Assembly (NCBI RefSeq): GCF_002379585.1 | Contig: NZ_DFUE01000005.1 | Coordinates: forward strand, 1 to 55,381 | Length of the DNA: 55,381 bases | Source: Pseudomonas sp. UBA4194 | Lineage (GTDB): Bacteria > Pseudomonadota > Gammaproteobacteria > Pseudomonadales > Pseudomonadaceae | Direction of reading: 5' to 3' | In this document: in pieces, positions 35,568-42,420 of the stretch | Position numbering within the stretch: the stretch's first letter is position 1 | Layout of the letters: every line of letters starts with the position of its first letter | Position numbers and translations under genes: made by a program | Notes under the pieces: model-generated | What the model was told of the DNA's origin: nothing | Seen by the model: the letters and a program-made list of their open reading frames with translations, nothing else | The model's database searches: none

Positions 35568-35831
35568 TCAACGTGCACACGCTTGGGGCAGGGACGAAAT
35601 CAAGGTACAGCCACAGGCGCAACGGTGGCCATGAAAAGCGATGGGAACGCCGTCCTCGTGGAACGTCGGATGCCCTTCGACAATGACCGTATGCCCATGG
35701 CCAGGCAGGGGACAGACCGCCTCGTCGCCCTTGCGCGCCACACCGATGCCGGCAAAGCGCATGGCGCTTGACCCGGACACGACCAGGCCACCGCTGCTCA
35801 GCAGATCCCCAATACGAATGATGCCGTTCAT
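35568..35831 (-). CDS. PAAR domain protein (T6SS spike tip)
   Basis: An 87-residue PAAR protein starting MNGIIRIGDLLSSGGLVVSG, with the metal-binding pattern spread over CPLPGHGHTVIVEGH, FHGHRCACGCTLISS. PAAR proteins sharpen the tip of the VgrG spike and often carry effectors. This one is complete, with an AAGGAA ribosome site and no extension domain. No vgrG gene remains here, so it would need a VgrG encoded elsewhere to function. It starts 31 bases after the frameshifted exported protein and is followed at once by the membrane protein remnant. Confidence 0.85.
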   Translation of the reverse strand: MNGIIRIGDLLSSGGLVVSGSSAMRFAGIGVARKGDEAVCPLPGHGHTVIVEGHPTFHEDGVPIAFHGHRCACGCTLISSLPQACAR

Positions 35832-35862
35832 GTGTTATTCCTTGTAATAAGTTGCAAGCCAA

Positions 35863-36439
35863 TCATTGACTTTGTGCTGTATCAGCGAGGACATCGTGGC
35901 GTTCAAAGCGTTGACCGTCGAATTGATATCGGCTCATTTCAATCGGTACCCCGACTGGGTCATAGTTGTTGTCCCAACGAATACTGAACCCTTCCTCATT
36001 CCAGCCAATAGAGGAGAAATCGGTCGCCTGCCCGCGCTGCCCCGTGCGCTGGCTCAACAAACCGAATGTTTCAAGACAACTGCTGATCAATACACTTGTG
36101 CGCTCATGCAAAAATGGTTTCCTGCACTTCGTAGACATACAGCCATGTTTCATGACCGGCACCACAAAAACCACCAGGGCGATAGGGACTCGAAGCTACC
36201 TGCTGGAGCACCGCAATGAACTCGCGACCACCCACAACATGCCTGACTGATTCAAACAGCACTTTGTCGGCGTCCAGGCGAGCCCTGATCTTGAATACCG
36301 CACCGTCGTCCATCTGCAACTTCACCAATGGACGTTCTGCCGTTTTCCATACACCGATGGTCTGAGCGGCGACGCCATTGCCGAGCATAATGAGTACGGC
36401 CACCGCGATCGCTCTACTCACCCAATACATGGTCTGCAT
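35863..36439 (-). pseudogene. Exported protein split by a one-base insertion in an A/T run
   Basis: The frame starts at 36439 with an AGGAG ribosome site and a signal peptide (MQTMYWVSRAIAVAVLIMLG, cleavage near VAAQT). It stops at 36107 after VYEVQETIFA. The next frame continues HERTSVLISSCLETFGLLSQ to a stop at 35863. Removing one base from the five-A run at 36110-36114 (plus strand) joins the halves into one protein of 191 residues. With the insertion the product is a 110-residue truncation. An exported protein next to PAAR and a T6SS tail fragment could be a periplasmic immunity protein; that is inference. I recognise no family. Confidence 0.7.
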
Positions 36440-36638
36440 AACACACTCCTGTGTAGGACCATACATGCTCTTCAGTCTGACCTTCCCTGCCCTTCTGGTA
36501 AGTTTCCTTGTCACGCTCGCGAAGTTCCGACTCGGTCTTTCCAGGAGATACCCAGGTAAGTTCCGGACCCGATGATACAACTTTGGTTATTCCCGTACCC
36601 GAAGCATCGGTAGCCCCGGCGTGCTTTAAAACTTTCAT
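36414..36638 (-). CDS. Small hypothetical protein in the T6SS remnant
   Basis: A 74-residue hydrophilic frame starting MKVLKHAGATDASGTGITKV with a plausible AGGGAAAC ribosome site. It overlaps the start of the signal-peptide gene by 26 bases. It has no signal peptide or membrane helix. I do not recognise it; it may be a real small gene, or the front of a longer one cut short. Codon use looks less GC-biased than the core genes around. The gap between it and the remnant above (36639-36703) holds nothing clear. Confidence 0.4.
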   Translation of the reverse strand: MKVLKHAGATDASGTGITKVVSSGPELTWVSPGKTESELRERDKETYQKGREGQTEEHVWSYTGVCYADHVLGE

Positions 36639-36703
36639 AGTGTTTCCCTGACAATATGTTCGAGTTATTTTATTTTTTTGCGCCGGTTATCCGCATGGCT
36701 TCT

Positions 36704-37537
36704 TCACCAGGAGCCATAAGGAATTCCGTGCTGGTCGATGTAGGCCTGCGCTTTGGGATTAGGCGCTCGGTAGTAGCGATGGTCACCGTTTCTGTGAGGT
36801 CCGATGGGTTCAACTTTGGCTTGGAACCGGCCGACTTCGGTAAACCCCAGACACGCGCCGCCCTCTTGAGGCTGTCCGGTACGTTGCCTTGAGCAATGCA
36901 CAAGGCCAGCCCTTCGACCAGCGCCGTCTTGCCCACACCCGGATCGCCGATCCAGGATGGGATTGTTCTTGCGGCGCCGGCTCAGCACATCGATCACCTG
37001 ACGGATCTCGTTGTCCCGGCCATACACCGGGTCGACTCCGCCATCGCGCGCCTGGCCGGTAATATCATGGGTAAACCGATCAAGCACCGCTTGCCGGGCA
37101 TCGGCAAGCCCGGCGACGTCCTGCTGAGCACTGGGGTCGCACGAGACAGACGGCGCAGCGCGCTGCTGCAACTGCGGCCGCTCTTCGGAATGCTTGTCCA
37201 GCAGCGGCAGTAACTGTTGCAACTGCTGTTGCCCCAAGCTGAACAGTGGCCAGGCTGCCTCGCATGCCACCAGGCTCGGCGTTTCCCTGAGCCCGTACAA
37301 AAGATGCGCGCTACGCAGACTCGTACTCTGGTCGTCTACCGATGCATGAAGCCAGGCGTTCCTGATCAGCAGATGCAGGCTGTCGCTCAGTTGCGGCTTG
37401 CCATGAACGCTGCGTGGCAGGCCGTCCAGGTGGTGGGCGACGATCTAGATGCTGCCCTCACGACCCTGCACGTCAACCGAACCCTTGATGTCCGCGTCGC
37501 CGTCGTTCTTCAGCCATAGGTATACGGGGATTGCCAT
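36704..37537 (-). pseudogene. hcp-clpV (tssD-tssH) fusion remnant ending in an unidentified tail
   Basis: An AAGGAG site precedes the ATG at 37537. Codons 1-30 (MAIPVYLWLKNDGDADIKGS onward) are the start of Hcp, then TAG at 37447-37445 stands where Hcp has Glu. The same frame continues IVAHHLDGLPRSVHGKPQLS and is now the N-terminal domain of ClpV, through RNAWLHASV and VYGRDNEIRQVIDVLSRRRK. At the Walker A region one extra base near 36953 shifts the frame; removing it gives IGDPGVGKTALVEGLALCIA. About 60 bases later ClpV similarity ends. The original frame then reads GRFQAKVEPIGPHRNGDHRY and RAPNPKAQAYIDQHGIPYGSW, stop 36704, which looks like the C-terminus of an effector or structural protein I cannot name. 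Confidence 0.75.
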
Positions 37538-37555
37538 TTGGAGCTCCTTGGTTGC

Positions 37556-39304
37556 TTATTGAATGCCGCTCACTGCGGCACCGGGTTGGACGCCTGACAC
37601 TGCAGCGGGGCGCGTACAGCCCCCCGCGTGCGGCAGCAGGCGGATATCGACGCGACGGTTGGCCGTGCGTCCTGATTCGGTGTCGTTGCTGGCGATCGGT
37701 TGGCTTTCGCCGAAGCCCTGGACGGCAAAACAGTCGGCAGGTAAATCGCCCATGCTTTGCAGCCATTGGCGTACGGCCGCAGCACGCGCCTGGGATAGCG
37801 CCAGGTTGTGTTGTGGGCTGCCGATGGCGTCGGTGTGCCCGGCAATGACGATCAGCCTGTCGGGCTGAGCCTTGATATCGGCCAACGCACCGATCATTAC
37901 CTTGGTGGCGTCAGGGCGCAGTTGTGCGCTGCCACTGTTGAACAGCGAAAGACTGTTCAACCGAATGGTCGGCTCGCCACTGTCTGCCTGTGGCGCGATG
38001 CGCTGCACGGGATGGCGACCGATCACATTCCATATCAACGGTCGCAGCAATTCGCCGCGGTACAGGCCCAAGCCCAGCCCAAGTGGCTCGCCTTGGCTGA
38101 AATAGTTGTCCAGGACCAGAGCATGTCGACGCAGTACGGCAACGGCCGCTTCGCTCCGGGCAGGATCGGCTTGCCCACCGTGCGGCGGATACATCACTCG
38201 CTGATAGCGCCAGAGGTCATCTGCCACCTGCCGGACCAGCTGGTGGTTGTGCCAACCGGAGCTGATGATGGCCAGCATCAGTGCGGACACGAATAGCCAA
38301 AGGGCTATGCGGTTCGCCCGACTTTGTTGGGTCGAACGCGGGCCCGCTGCCAGCAATGGCAACAAGGGGTCCGGGAACGGCAGCCAGGTGCTGGGCTCCT
38401 GGCCTTGGGGTGCATCGACCATCAGTGCGGTGCGACTGCGCGACCAGTGCTGCCACAGGTTGCCGTCCACGGTCCCGGGCACGGTAGGTACGAAGGTAAA
38501 GGCCACGGCAACCAGTGGGCCACTGCCAGGGCCCCGAACGTGTGCCTGGAACGCCGGCAGGATTTGATCCTGGAACCAGGTTGCCAGGCTTTCGAGCTGT
38601 ATGCTGATGCGCAGGCGGGCGGCGCACTCAAGGCTGTCACCCGCTTGACGCTGCCAGTCGCTCAGCGTGGTGCACGCACCGTTGTCGCGCACCCAAGGCT
38701 GGGACTCGCCAGCTTCCCAACTGAACCATGGGCCTTCGCCGGTGGCAGCCTGAGCGTAGCCAACCAGCATCAGGGGCAGCGGTGCTCCCAGCGTGCGGGC
38801 GATGGTCAGTTGGTAGATAAAGGTTCGCAACGCGCCGGCCAGCACGGCAGCGTCGCGATGCGCGCTGGGGCTGACCGTCAGCACGATACGCAGTTGAGCC
38901 TGCCAGTCCGGACGCAGCGACAGCAGCTCGCGGACCAGGCCGGATAACTGTGGAACGGCAGGTACCCGCACATAGCAGCCTTCATTGGTGCTGCGCAGTT
39001 GCAGCACGCCCGGTGCGAACGGACCAAACAGTCCGCACGGGCTGTCCCCGCAAACCAGTATGACCGGCAGCCGATAATCGTCCGGGGGCAAATTGGGGGC
39101 GTCGGCCAGCATCGACAGACTGTCTGGCTGTACGGTCCGACGCCCTGCTTGCCTGCATGCCCAGGCAACCACAGCAATGGCCAGCGCCGACATCGCCAGT
39201 CGCCAACCGGTGTTCCCCGGGATCACCATGAGCAGACCGACGATCAGCACTCCAGTCCAGAGCCAGAGGCGACGAATCATGGCCAACGTCAGCGGTGCGC
39301 TCAT
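37556..39304 (-). CDS. T6SS-associated OmpA-domain membrane protein
   Basis: A 582-residue intact protein. Two helices at about 9-29 and 33-48 begin it, a long region of unknown fold follows, a further helix lies at about 332-350, and a C-terminal OmpA/MotB-type peptidoglycan-binding domain spans about 440-565 (LSLFNSGSAQLRP, IAGHTDAIGSPQHNLALSQA, GRTANRRVDIRL). Such proteins follow tssL in the T6SS clusters of P. putida-like strains and probably fix the membrane complex to the cell wall. Its start overlaps the tssL stop by four bases. No inactivating change is visible, unlike its neighbours. Confidence 0.75.
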   Translation of the reverse strand: MSAPLTLAMIRRLWLWTGVLIVGLLMVIPGNTGWRLAMSALAIAVVAWACRQAGRRTVQPDSLSMLADAPNLPPDDYRLPVILVCGDSPCGLFGPFAPGVLQLRSTNEGCYVRVPAVPQLSGLVRELLSLRPDWQAQLRIVLTVSPSAHRDAAVLAGALRTFIYQLTIARTLGAPLPLMLVGYAQAATGEGPWFSWEAGESQPWVRDNGACTTLSDWQRQAGDSLECAARLRISIQLESLATWFQDQILPAFQAHVRGPGSGPLVAVAFTFVPTVPGTVDGNLWQHWSRSRTALMVDAPQGQEPSTWLPFPDPLLPLLAAGPRSTQQSRANRIALWLFVSALMLAIISSGWHNHQLVRQVADDLWRYQRVMYPPHGGQADPARSEAAVAVLRRHALVLDNYFSQGEPLGLGLGLYRGELLRPLIWNVIGRHPVQRIAPQADSGEPTIRLNSLSLFNSGSAQLRPDATKVMIGALADIKAQPDRLIVIAGHTDAIGSPQHNLALSQARAAAVRQWLQSMGDLPADCFAVQGFGESQPIASNDTESGRTANRRVDIRLLPHAGGCTRPAAVSGVQPGAAVSGIQ

Positions 39305-39984
39305 AGGCCACCCGGTATCAAGTGGTGCGCCGGATCACCGAGCAATTGATCCAACACCCACCAGCAAGCGACCAGCAGCAACGCGGCCAGCACACCCTGC
39401 ACTGCAGGCATTTGCAGCCAACGTGAAATCTGCAGGCGGCGCCTTGGCTCTGGGCGGGTCGGCAGCGCGCTGCTGGGAAGCAAGGGGGCGACGCGCTCAC
39501 TCAGGCTTTGCCAAAGCTGCTGGCGCTGGGGGGCATCCTCCGTGGCGTAGCGCCCCTTGAAACCCAACATCAGCACGCGCTGGAACACCGTCAGCACCTT
39601 TATGTCCGGTGCCCTCTCGGCCAGCACCTCGCGTATGTCCTCATACAGCGATTCACCCGCATAATGGCGACCGAAGTAGCGGGTCTGCAGGGGTTCGGCT
39701 GACCATCTTGCACGGACATCTTCACCCGCACCGGCCAGTACGCTTTCATCGAGCAGGGCGCACTGGGCGTGCAGGATGTGGTCGAGACTGCGCTGGCTGC
39801 TGTTTGCCGCTTCGAGCGCATGACGGGTCGCATCCACCTGCGCACAGCACAGTGTCCACAGCTCCCCGGCATCGCAGACCTGACTGCCCTCACGCAGCCT
39901 CACGACCAGCAGGTAGCTGTCCTGCAACAAGGCATCGATGTCCATGGTTGCCGTCACGGCTGTAGCGTTCATCGATGGCGTCAT
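39301..39984 (-). CDS. tssL: T6SS membrane protein TssL (DotU/IcmH family)
   Basis: A 227-residue DotU-family protein. It has a cytoplasmic helical domain (DIDALLQDSYLLVVRLREG, ILHAQCALLDESVL, RYFGRHYAGESLYEDI, VLTVFQRVLMLGFKGRYA) and one C-terminal membrane helix at about 194-212, ending in a short periplasmic tail. TssL joins TssM and TssJ in the T6SS membrane complex, none of which is present. The gene overlaps both neighbours by four bases (ATGA), so translation is coupled to the tssC/tssK chimera upstream and the OmpA gene downstream. It appears intact. Confidence 0.85.
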   Translation of the reverse strand: MTPSMNATAVTATMDIDALLQDSYLLVVRLREGSQVCDAGELWTLCCAQVDATRHALEAANSSQRSLDHILHAQCALLDESVLAGAGEDVRARWSAEPLQTRYFGRHYAGESLYEDIREVLAERAPDIKVLTVFQRVLMLGFKGRYATEDAPQRQQLWQSLSERVAPLLPSSALPTRPEPRRRLQISRWLQMPAVQGVLAALLLVACWWVLDQLLGDPAHHLIPGGL

Positions 39985-40328
39985 GTGCGCAGCACCGCAA
40001 ACTGTTCAAGCTTCACATCGACCAAGGTGCTGGGCACGTAGAACGCGCAGACGCCCTCGGCGAGCATGGTCTGACCCCTGACGTGGTCGAGTTCGAGATG
40101 GAAGTACTGGTTTTCCAGGCGCAGCGGAATGGCCGCGGGCACATGACTCAGCCGCTCGTCAGGGGTAGCTTCGGACAAAGCGTCATTGGTTTGAAACGCC
40201 TCGATGTCGCTAAGTATTGTGACCGGGCTGAGATTGATCTTCTCGAACAGCGCGGTATAGGCGCCCTGACCCGCCTCTACGGCTTGAACAGTGCTGGTTG
40301 AAGACGCGACGACCCCTTCTGCAGGCAT
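39981..40328 (-). pseudogene. In-frame tssC'-'tssK deletion chimera
   Basis: The 115-residue frame starts at 40328 with AAGGAA upstream. Residues 1 to about 62 (AYTALFEKINLSPVTILSDI, EAFQTNDALSEATPDERLS) are the N-terminus of the sheath protein TssC. From about residue 63 (VPAAIPLRLENQYFHLELD, then AFYVPSTLVDVKLEQFAVL) the sequence looks like the C-terminus of the baseplate protein TssK. A deletion has therefore removed most of tssC, all genes between and most of tssK, while keeping the reading frame. The product would be translated and is coupled to tssL by a four-base overlap. TssC assignment is firm; TssK is likely. Confidence 0.7.
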
Positions 40329-40361
40329 GCGCAATTCCTTCTGTTGGACCAATTGGAGGGG

Positions 40362-40453
40362 TCAGCGAGCGGGCTGAGCCATTTCGGCGAGCTCGGTGCG
40401 CAGTGCGTCGCTCGTGCCTTGGGCATCTCGTTCTGAAAACTGCTGCTCGCCAT
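40362..40453 (-). pseudogene. tssB scar: first and last codons only
   Basis: ATG at 40453, after a GGGAGGGGG ribosome site, opens MASSSFQNEMPKAR, the start of the T6SS sheath protein TssB. A frame change then gives ALRTELAEMAQPAR and a stop at 40364-40362, the typical end of TssB. About 400 bases of the gene are missing and the deletion is out of frame. The order tssB then tssC is the usual one. Confidence 0.75.
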
Positions 40454-40743
40454 ACCCCCTCCCGTCTGGTACTTCCCCTGGTTAGTTTGTAAAACGCAGG
40501 GGCATAAAAAGCCGCCGCCCGCACGCTTCGAAAACCGTCGGGAACAAAGGTACAGAGTCTTGAAGGGCCTGCAATTCAGCCTTTTCTGAACGTTTTTGGG
40601 ATTTCTCTGAAGCGGCTGTAGGAAAAGTTACCGGGGCATCGAATTGGGGTTTCGTGGACGCAGGGACGCTTCGATTTCAACGTCGGCGGGCCAGCCAATC
40701 CGGTGGCGGCGGACCGGAAAATGAAGGGCTCGAATCGCAGGCA
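40454..40743. other. Region between the T6SS remnant and tRNA-Lys
   Basis: No gene is supported here. The left part holds the leader of the former tssB transcript. I see no integrase, no direct repeat of the tRNA end and no clear sigma-54 or sigma-70 promoter. If an island boundary lies here it is no longer visible by eye. Confidence 0.5.
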
Positions 40744-40778
40744 CAAAAAAACCCGCAGCCTTTGCAAGCTGCGGGTTT
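40744..40778 (-). terminator. Intrinsic terminator of tRNA-Lys
   Basis: On the minus strand AAACCCGCAGC and GCTGCGGGTTT form an 11-bp stem followed by a run of seven T. It lies five bases past the tRNA 3' end. Confidence 0.92.
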
Positions 40779-40783
40779 CGAAA

Positions 40784-40859
40784 TGGTGGGTCGTGTGGGA
40801 TTCGAACCTACGACCAATTGGTTAAAAGCCAACTGCTCTACCAACTGAGCTAACGACCC
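40784..40859 (-). tRNA. tRNA-Lys (TTT)
   Basis: 76 bases on the minus strand: acceptor GGGTCGT pairs with ACGACCC, D-arm GCTCAGTTGGTAGAGC, anticodon stem TTGG/CCAA with loop CTTTTAA (anticodon TTT), T-loop TTCGAAT and an encoded CCA. The order tRNA-Lys, queC, queE matches the P. aeruginosa PA0976.1 locus, a known insertion site of genomic islands. Its 3' end points towards the T6SS remnant. Confidence 0.97.
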
Positions 40860-40873
40860 GTTTCGTGGTGCGT

Positions 40874-40901
40874 ATAATACTGATTTTTAAGGCTTATTCA
40901 A
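40874..40901 (-). promoter_or_regulatory. Promoter of tRNA-Lys
   Basis: On the minus strand TTGAAT (40901-40896) and TATTAT (40879-40874) are 16 bases apart, the -10 ending 14 bases before the tRNA 5' end. Confidence 0.65.
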
Positions 40902-40919
40902 TACCCTAACGCAAAAAAA

Positions 40920-41609
40920 TTAAAAATAACGGGTGGGGTCGCTGACACCGGCGGCGTCAAAGCCTTCAGCACGCAGACGACAGCTGTCGCACTTGCCGCA
41001 CGCCTGGCCTTCGTCGTTGGCTTGATAGCACGACACGGTAAGGCTGTAATCCACGCCATGAGCCAGCCCGGCTTTGACGATGTCCGCCTTGCTCATGTTC
41101 TGCAGCGGTGCCTGGATCGTGAACCCCTGCCCTTCGACGCCGGCCTTGGTGGCCAGGTTGGCCATCCGCTCGAAGGCCTCGACAAATTCAGGTCGGCAAT
41201 CCGGGTAACCGGAATAATCCACCGCGTTGACACCGATGAAGATGTCGCGGGCACCCAACACCTCGGCCCAGCCCAGGGCGAGTGACAGAAAGACCGTGTT
41301 GCGCGCCGGTACGTAGGTGACCGGGATGCCCTCGCTCGGCCCCTCGGGAACATCGATCGAGGGATCCGTGAGCGCCGAACCGCCCATGCCATCAAGGTTC
41401 AGACCAATGACTTTATGCTCGATAGCGCCCAGATCCCTGGCCACACGCGCGGCGGCATTGAGTTCGGCGCGATGGCGCTGGCCGTAGTCGAAGCTCATGG
41501 TGTAGCAGGCATACCCCTGGGCCTTCGCCATGGCAACCACGGTCGCCGAGTCCAGACCGCCAGACAGCAGAATCACCGCCTTCTTTTCGTTCAGTGCTTG
41601 CTCGTTCAT
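40920..41609 (-). CDS. queC: 7-cyano-7-deazaguanine synthase QueC
   Basis: A 229-residue enzyme that converts 7-carboxy-7-deazaguanine to preQ0 in queuosine synthesis. The ATP pyrophosphatase loop VILLSGGLDSATV is near residue 13, and the zinc site is in SCYQANDEGQACGKCDSCRLR near the end, giving the usual four cysteines. The start at 41609 gives the family N-terminus. It begins one base after the queE stop, so the two form an operon. Confidence 0.96.
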   Translation of the reverse strand: MNEQALNEKKAVILLSGGLDSATVVAMAKAQGYACYTMSFDYGQRHRAELNAAARVARDLGAIEHKVIGLNLDGMGGSALTDPSIDVPEGPSEGIPVTYVPARNTVFLSLALGWAEVLGARDIFIGVNAVDYSGYPDCRPEFVEAFERMANLATKAGVEGQGFTIQAPLQNMSKADIVKAGLAHGVDYSLTVSCYQANDEGQACGKCDSCRLRAEGFDAAGVSDPTRYF

Positions 41610-41610
41610 G

Positions 41611-42258
41611 TCAGCGCCCCGGCTCGTCGTTCCAAAGAATTTTATGCAGTTGCATCTGCAGGCGCACCGGCAGATTGTCGGCCACGATCCAGTCCGCCAG
41701 ATCGGTAGCGCGCATCTGGTCCTTGCTCGGTGAGAACAAGACCTCGCCGGCGCGCTGATCGAGACCATACTGGATGAGCTTCGACACCGCCCAGTCATAG
41801 TCTTCCCGCGAGCACAGCACGAACTTGACTTGATCGTTGCGGGTCAGCAGGTCAATGTTTTCGTAGCGGTTACGGGTGACTTCCAACGAGCCGGGAGTCT
41901 TGAGATCGAGCACGCGGCTGACGCGGGTGTCCACTTTGCTGATATCCAGCGCGCCGCTGGTTTCCACCGACACTTCGTAGCCGGCGTCGCACAGGCGCTG
42001 CATCAGCGGGATCGCATTGGGCTGCGCGAGTGGTTCTCCACCGGTCACGCAGACGTAGCGCGGCTTATAGCTGGCGACCTGTTCCAGGATGGAGTCAAGG
42101 CTGCGAACAGTGCCACCGGTGAAGGCATAGGCGCTGTCGCAGTACTGGCAGCGCAGGGGGCAGCCGGTCAGGCGCACGAAAACCGTGGGCAAGCCGGCGG
42201 TGCGAGTCTCACCCTGCAACGAGTAGAAGACTTCGGTAATACGTAATGTGTCTTGCAT
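41611..42258 (-). CDS. queE: 7-carboxy-7-deazaguanine synthase QueE
   Basis: A 215-residue radical SAM enzyme acting before QueC. The cluster motif CPLRCQYCDS (Cys-x3-Cys-x2-Cys) lies near residue 33, preceded by VFYSLQGETRTAGLPTVFV, and VTGGEPLAQP is the SAM-binding glycine motif. The start at 42258 gives the standard MQDTLRITEVFYSLQGE; an in-frame ATG five codons upstream is possible. The upstream gap (42259-42374) was checked for a preQ1 riboswitch; none was recognised. Confidence 0.95.
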   Translation of the reverse strand: MQDTLRITEVFYSLQGETRTAGLPTVFVRLTGCPLRCQYCDSAYAFTGGTVRSLDSILEQVASYKPRYVCVTGGEPLAQPNAIPLMQRLCDAGYEVSVETSGALDISKVDTRVSRVLDLKTPGSLEVTRNRYENIDLLTRNDQVKFVLCSREDYDWAVSKLIQYGLDQRAGEVLFSPSKDQMRATDLADWIVADNLPVRLQMQLHKILWNDEPGR

Positions 42259-42374
42259 AGGGTCCACGGGCATGACAGCTAAACAGGCTGACCGCCTCCG
42301 TTGGGCACTTCAGGAAACCCGCAATCGCGCAGCTTCAGGAAGCGTGTTCATAAAATGGCGGCAAATTCTAACGA

Positions 42375-42399
42375 AAAAACCCGCGCCAGGCGCGGGTTT
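42375..42399 (-). terminator. Terminator after cpoB
   Basis: On the minus strand AAACCCGCGCC and GGCGCGGGTTT make an 11-bp inverted repeat followed by six T. It ends the tol-pal-cpoB transcript and isolates queE-queC. Confidence 0.85.
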
Positions 42400-42420
42400 C
42401 TTTGAACGACCGGTCGAACT

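Larger units (their letters stand above)
34860..40460 (-). other. Degenerate type VI secretion system locus
   Basis: All genes here read leftward and are pieces or survivors of one T6SS cluster: tssB ends, tssC/tssK chimera, intact tssL, intact OmpA-domain gene, hcp/clpV chimera, the tail of an unidentified protein, a broken exported protein, PAAR, and a membrane protein with an OmpA tail. Genes expected of a working T6SS (tssA, tssE, tssF, tssG, tssJ, tssM, a whole sheath, whole hcp, clpV, vgrG) are absent. It cannot build a secretion apparatus by itself. The pattern shows several large internal deletions plus point mutations. Its right end lies about 320 bases from the 3' end of tRNA-Lys. 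Confidence 0.85.

Noticed and set aside
34924..35862. Reading the minus-strand frame 34924-35862 as one 312-residue protein
   Set aside because: Its first 99 codons are antisense-frame shadow of the PAAR gene; the real start is the ATG at 35565, after the PAAR stop.
40454..40783. Integrase or direct-repeat island boundary next to tRNA-Lys
   Set aside because: No integrase-like frame and no second copy of the tRNA 3' end were seen in the window.
42259..42374. Possible preQ1 riboswitch upstream of queE
   Set aside because: I did not find the C-rich loop and A-rich tail of preQ1 aptamers next to the ribosome site.
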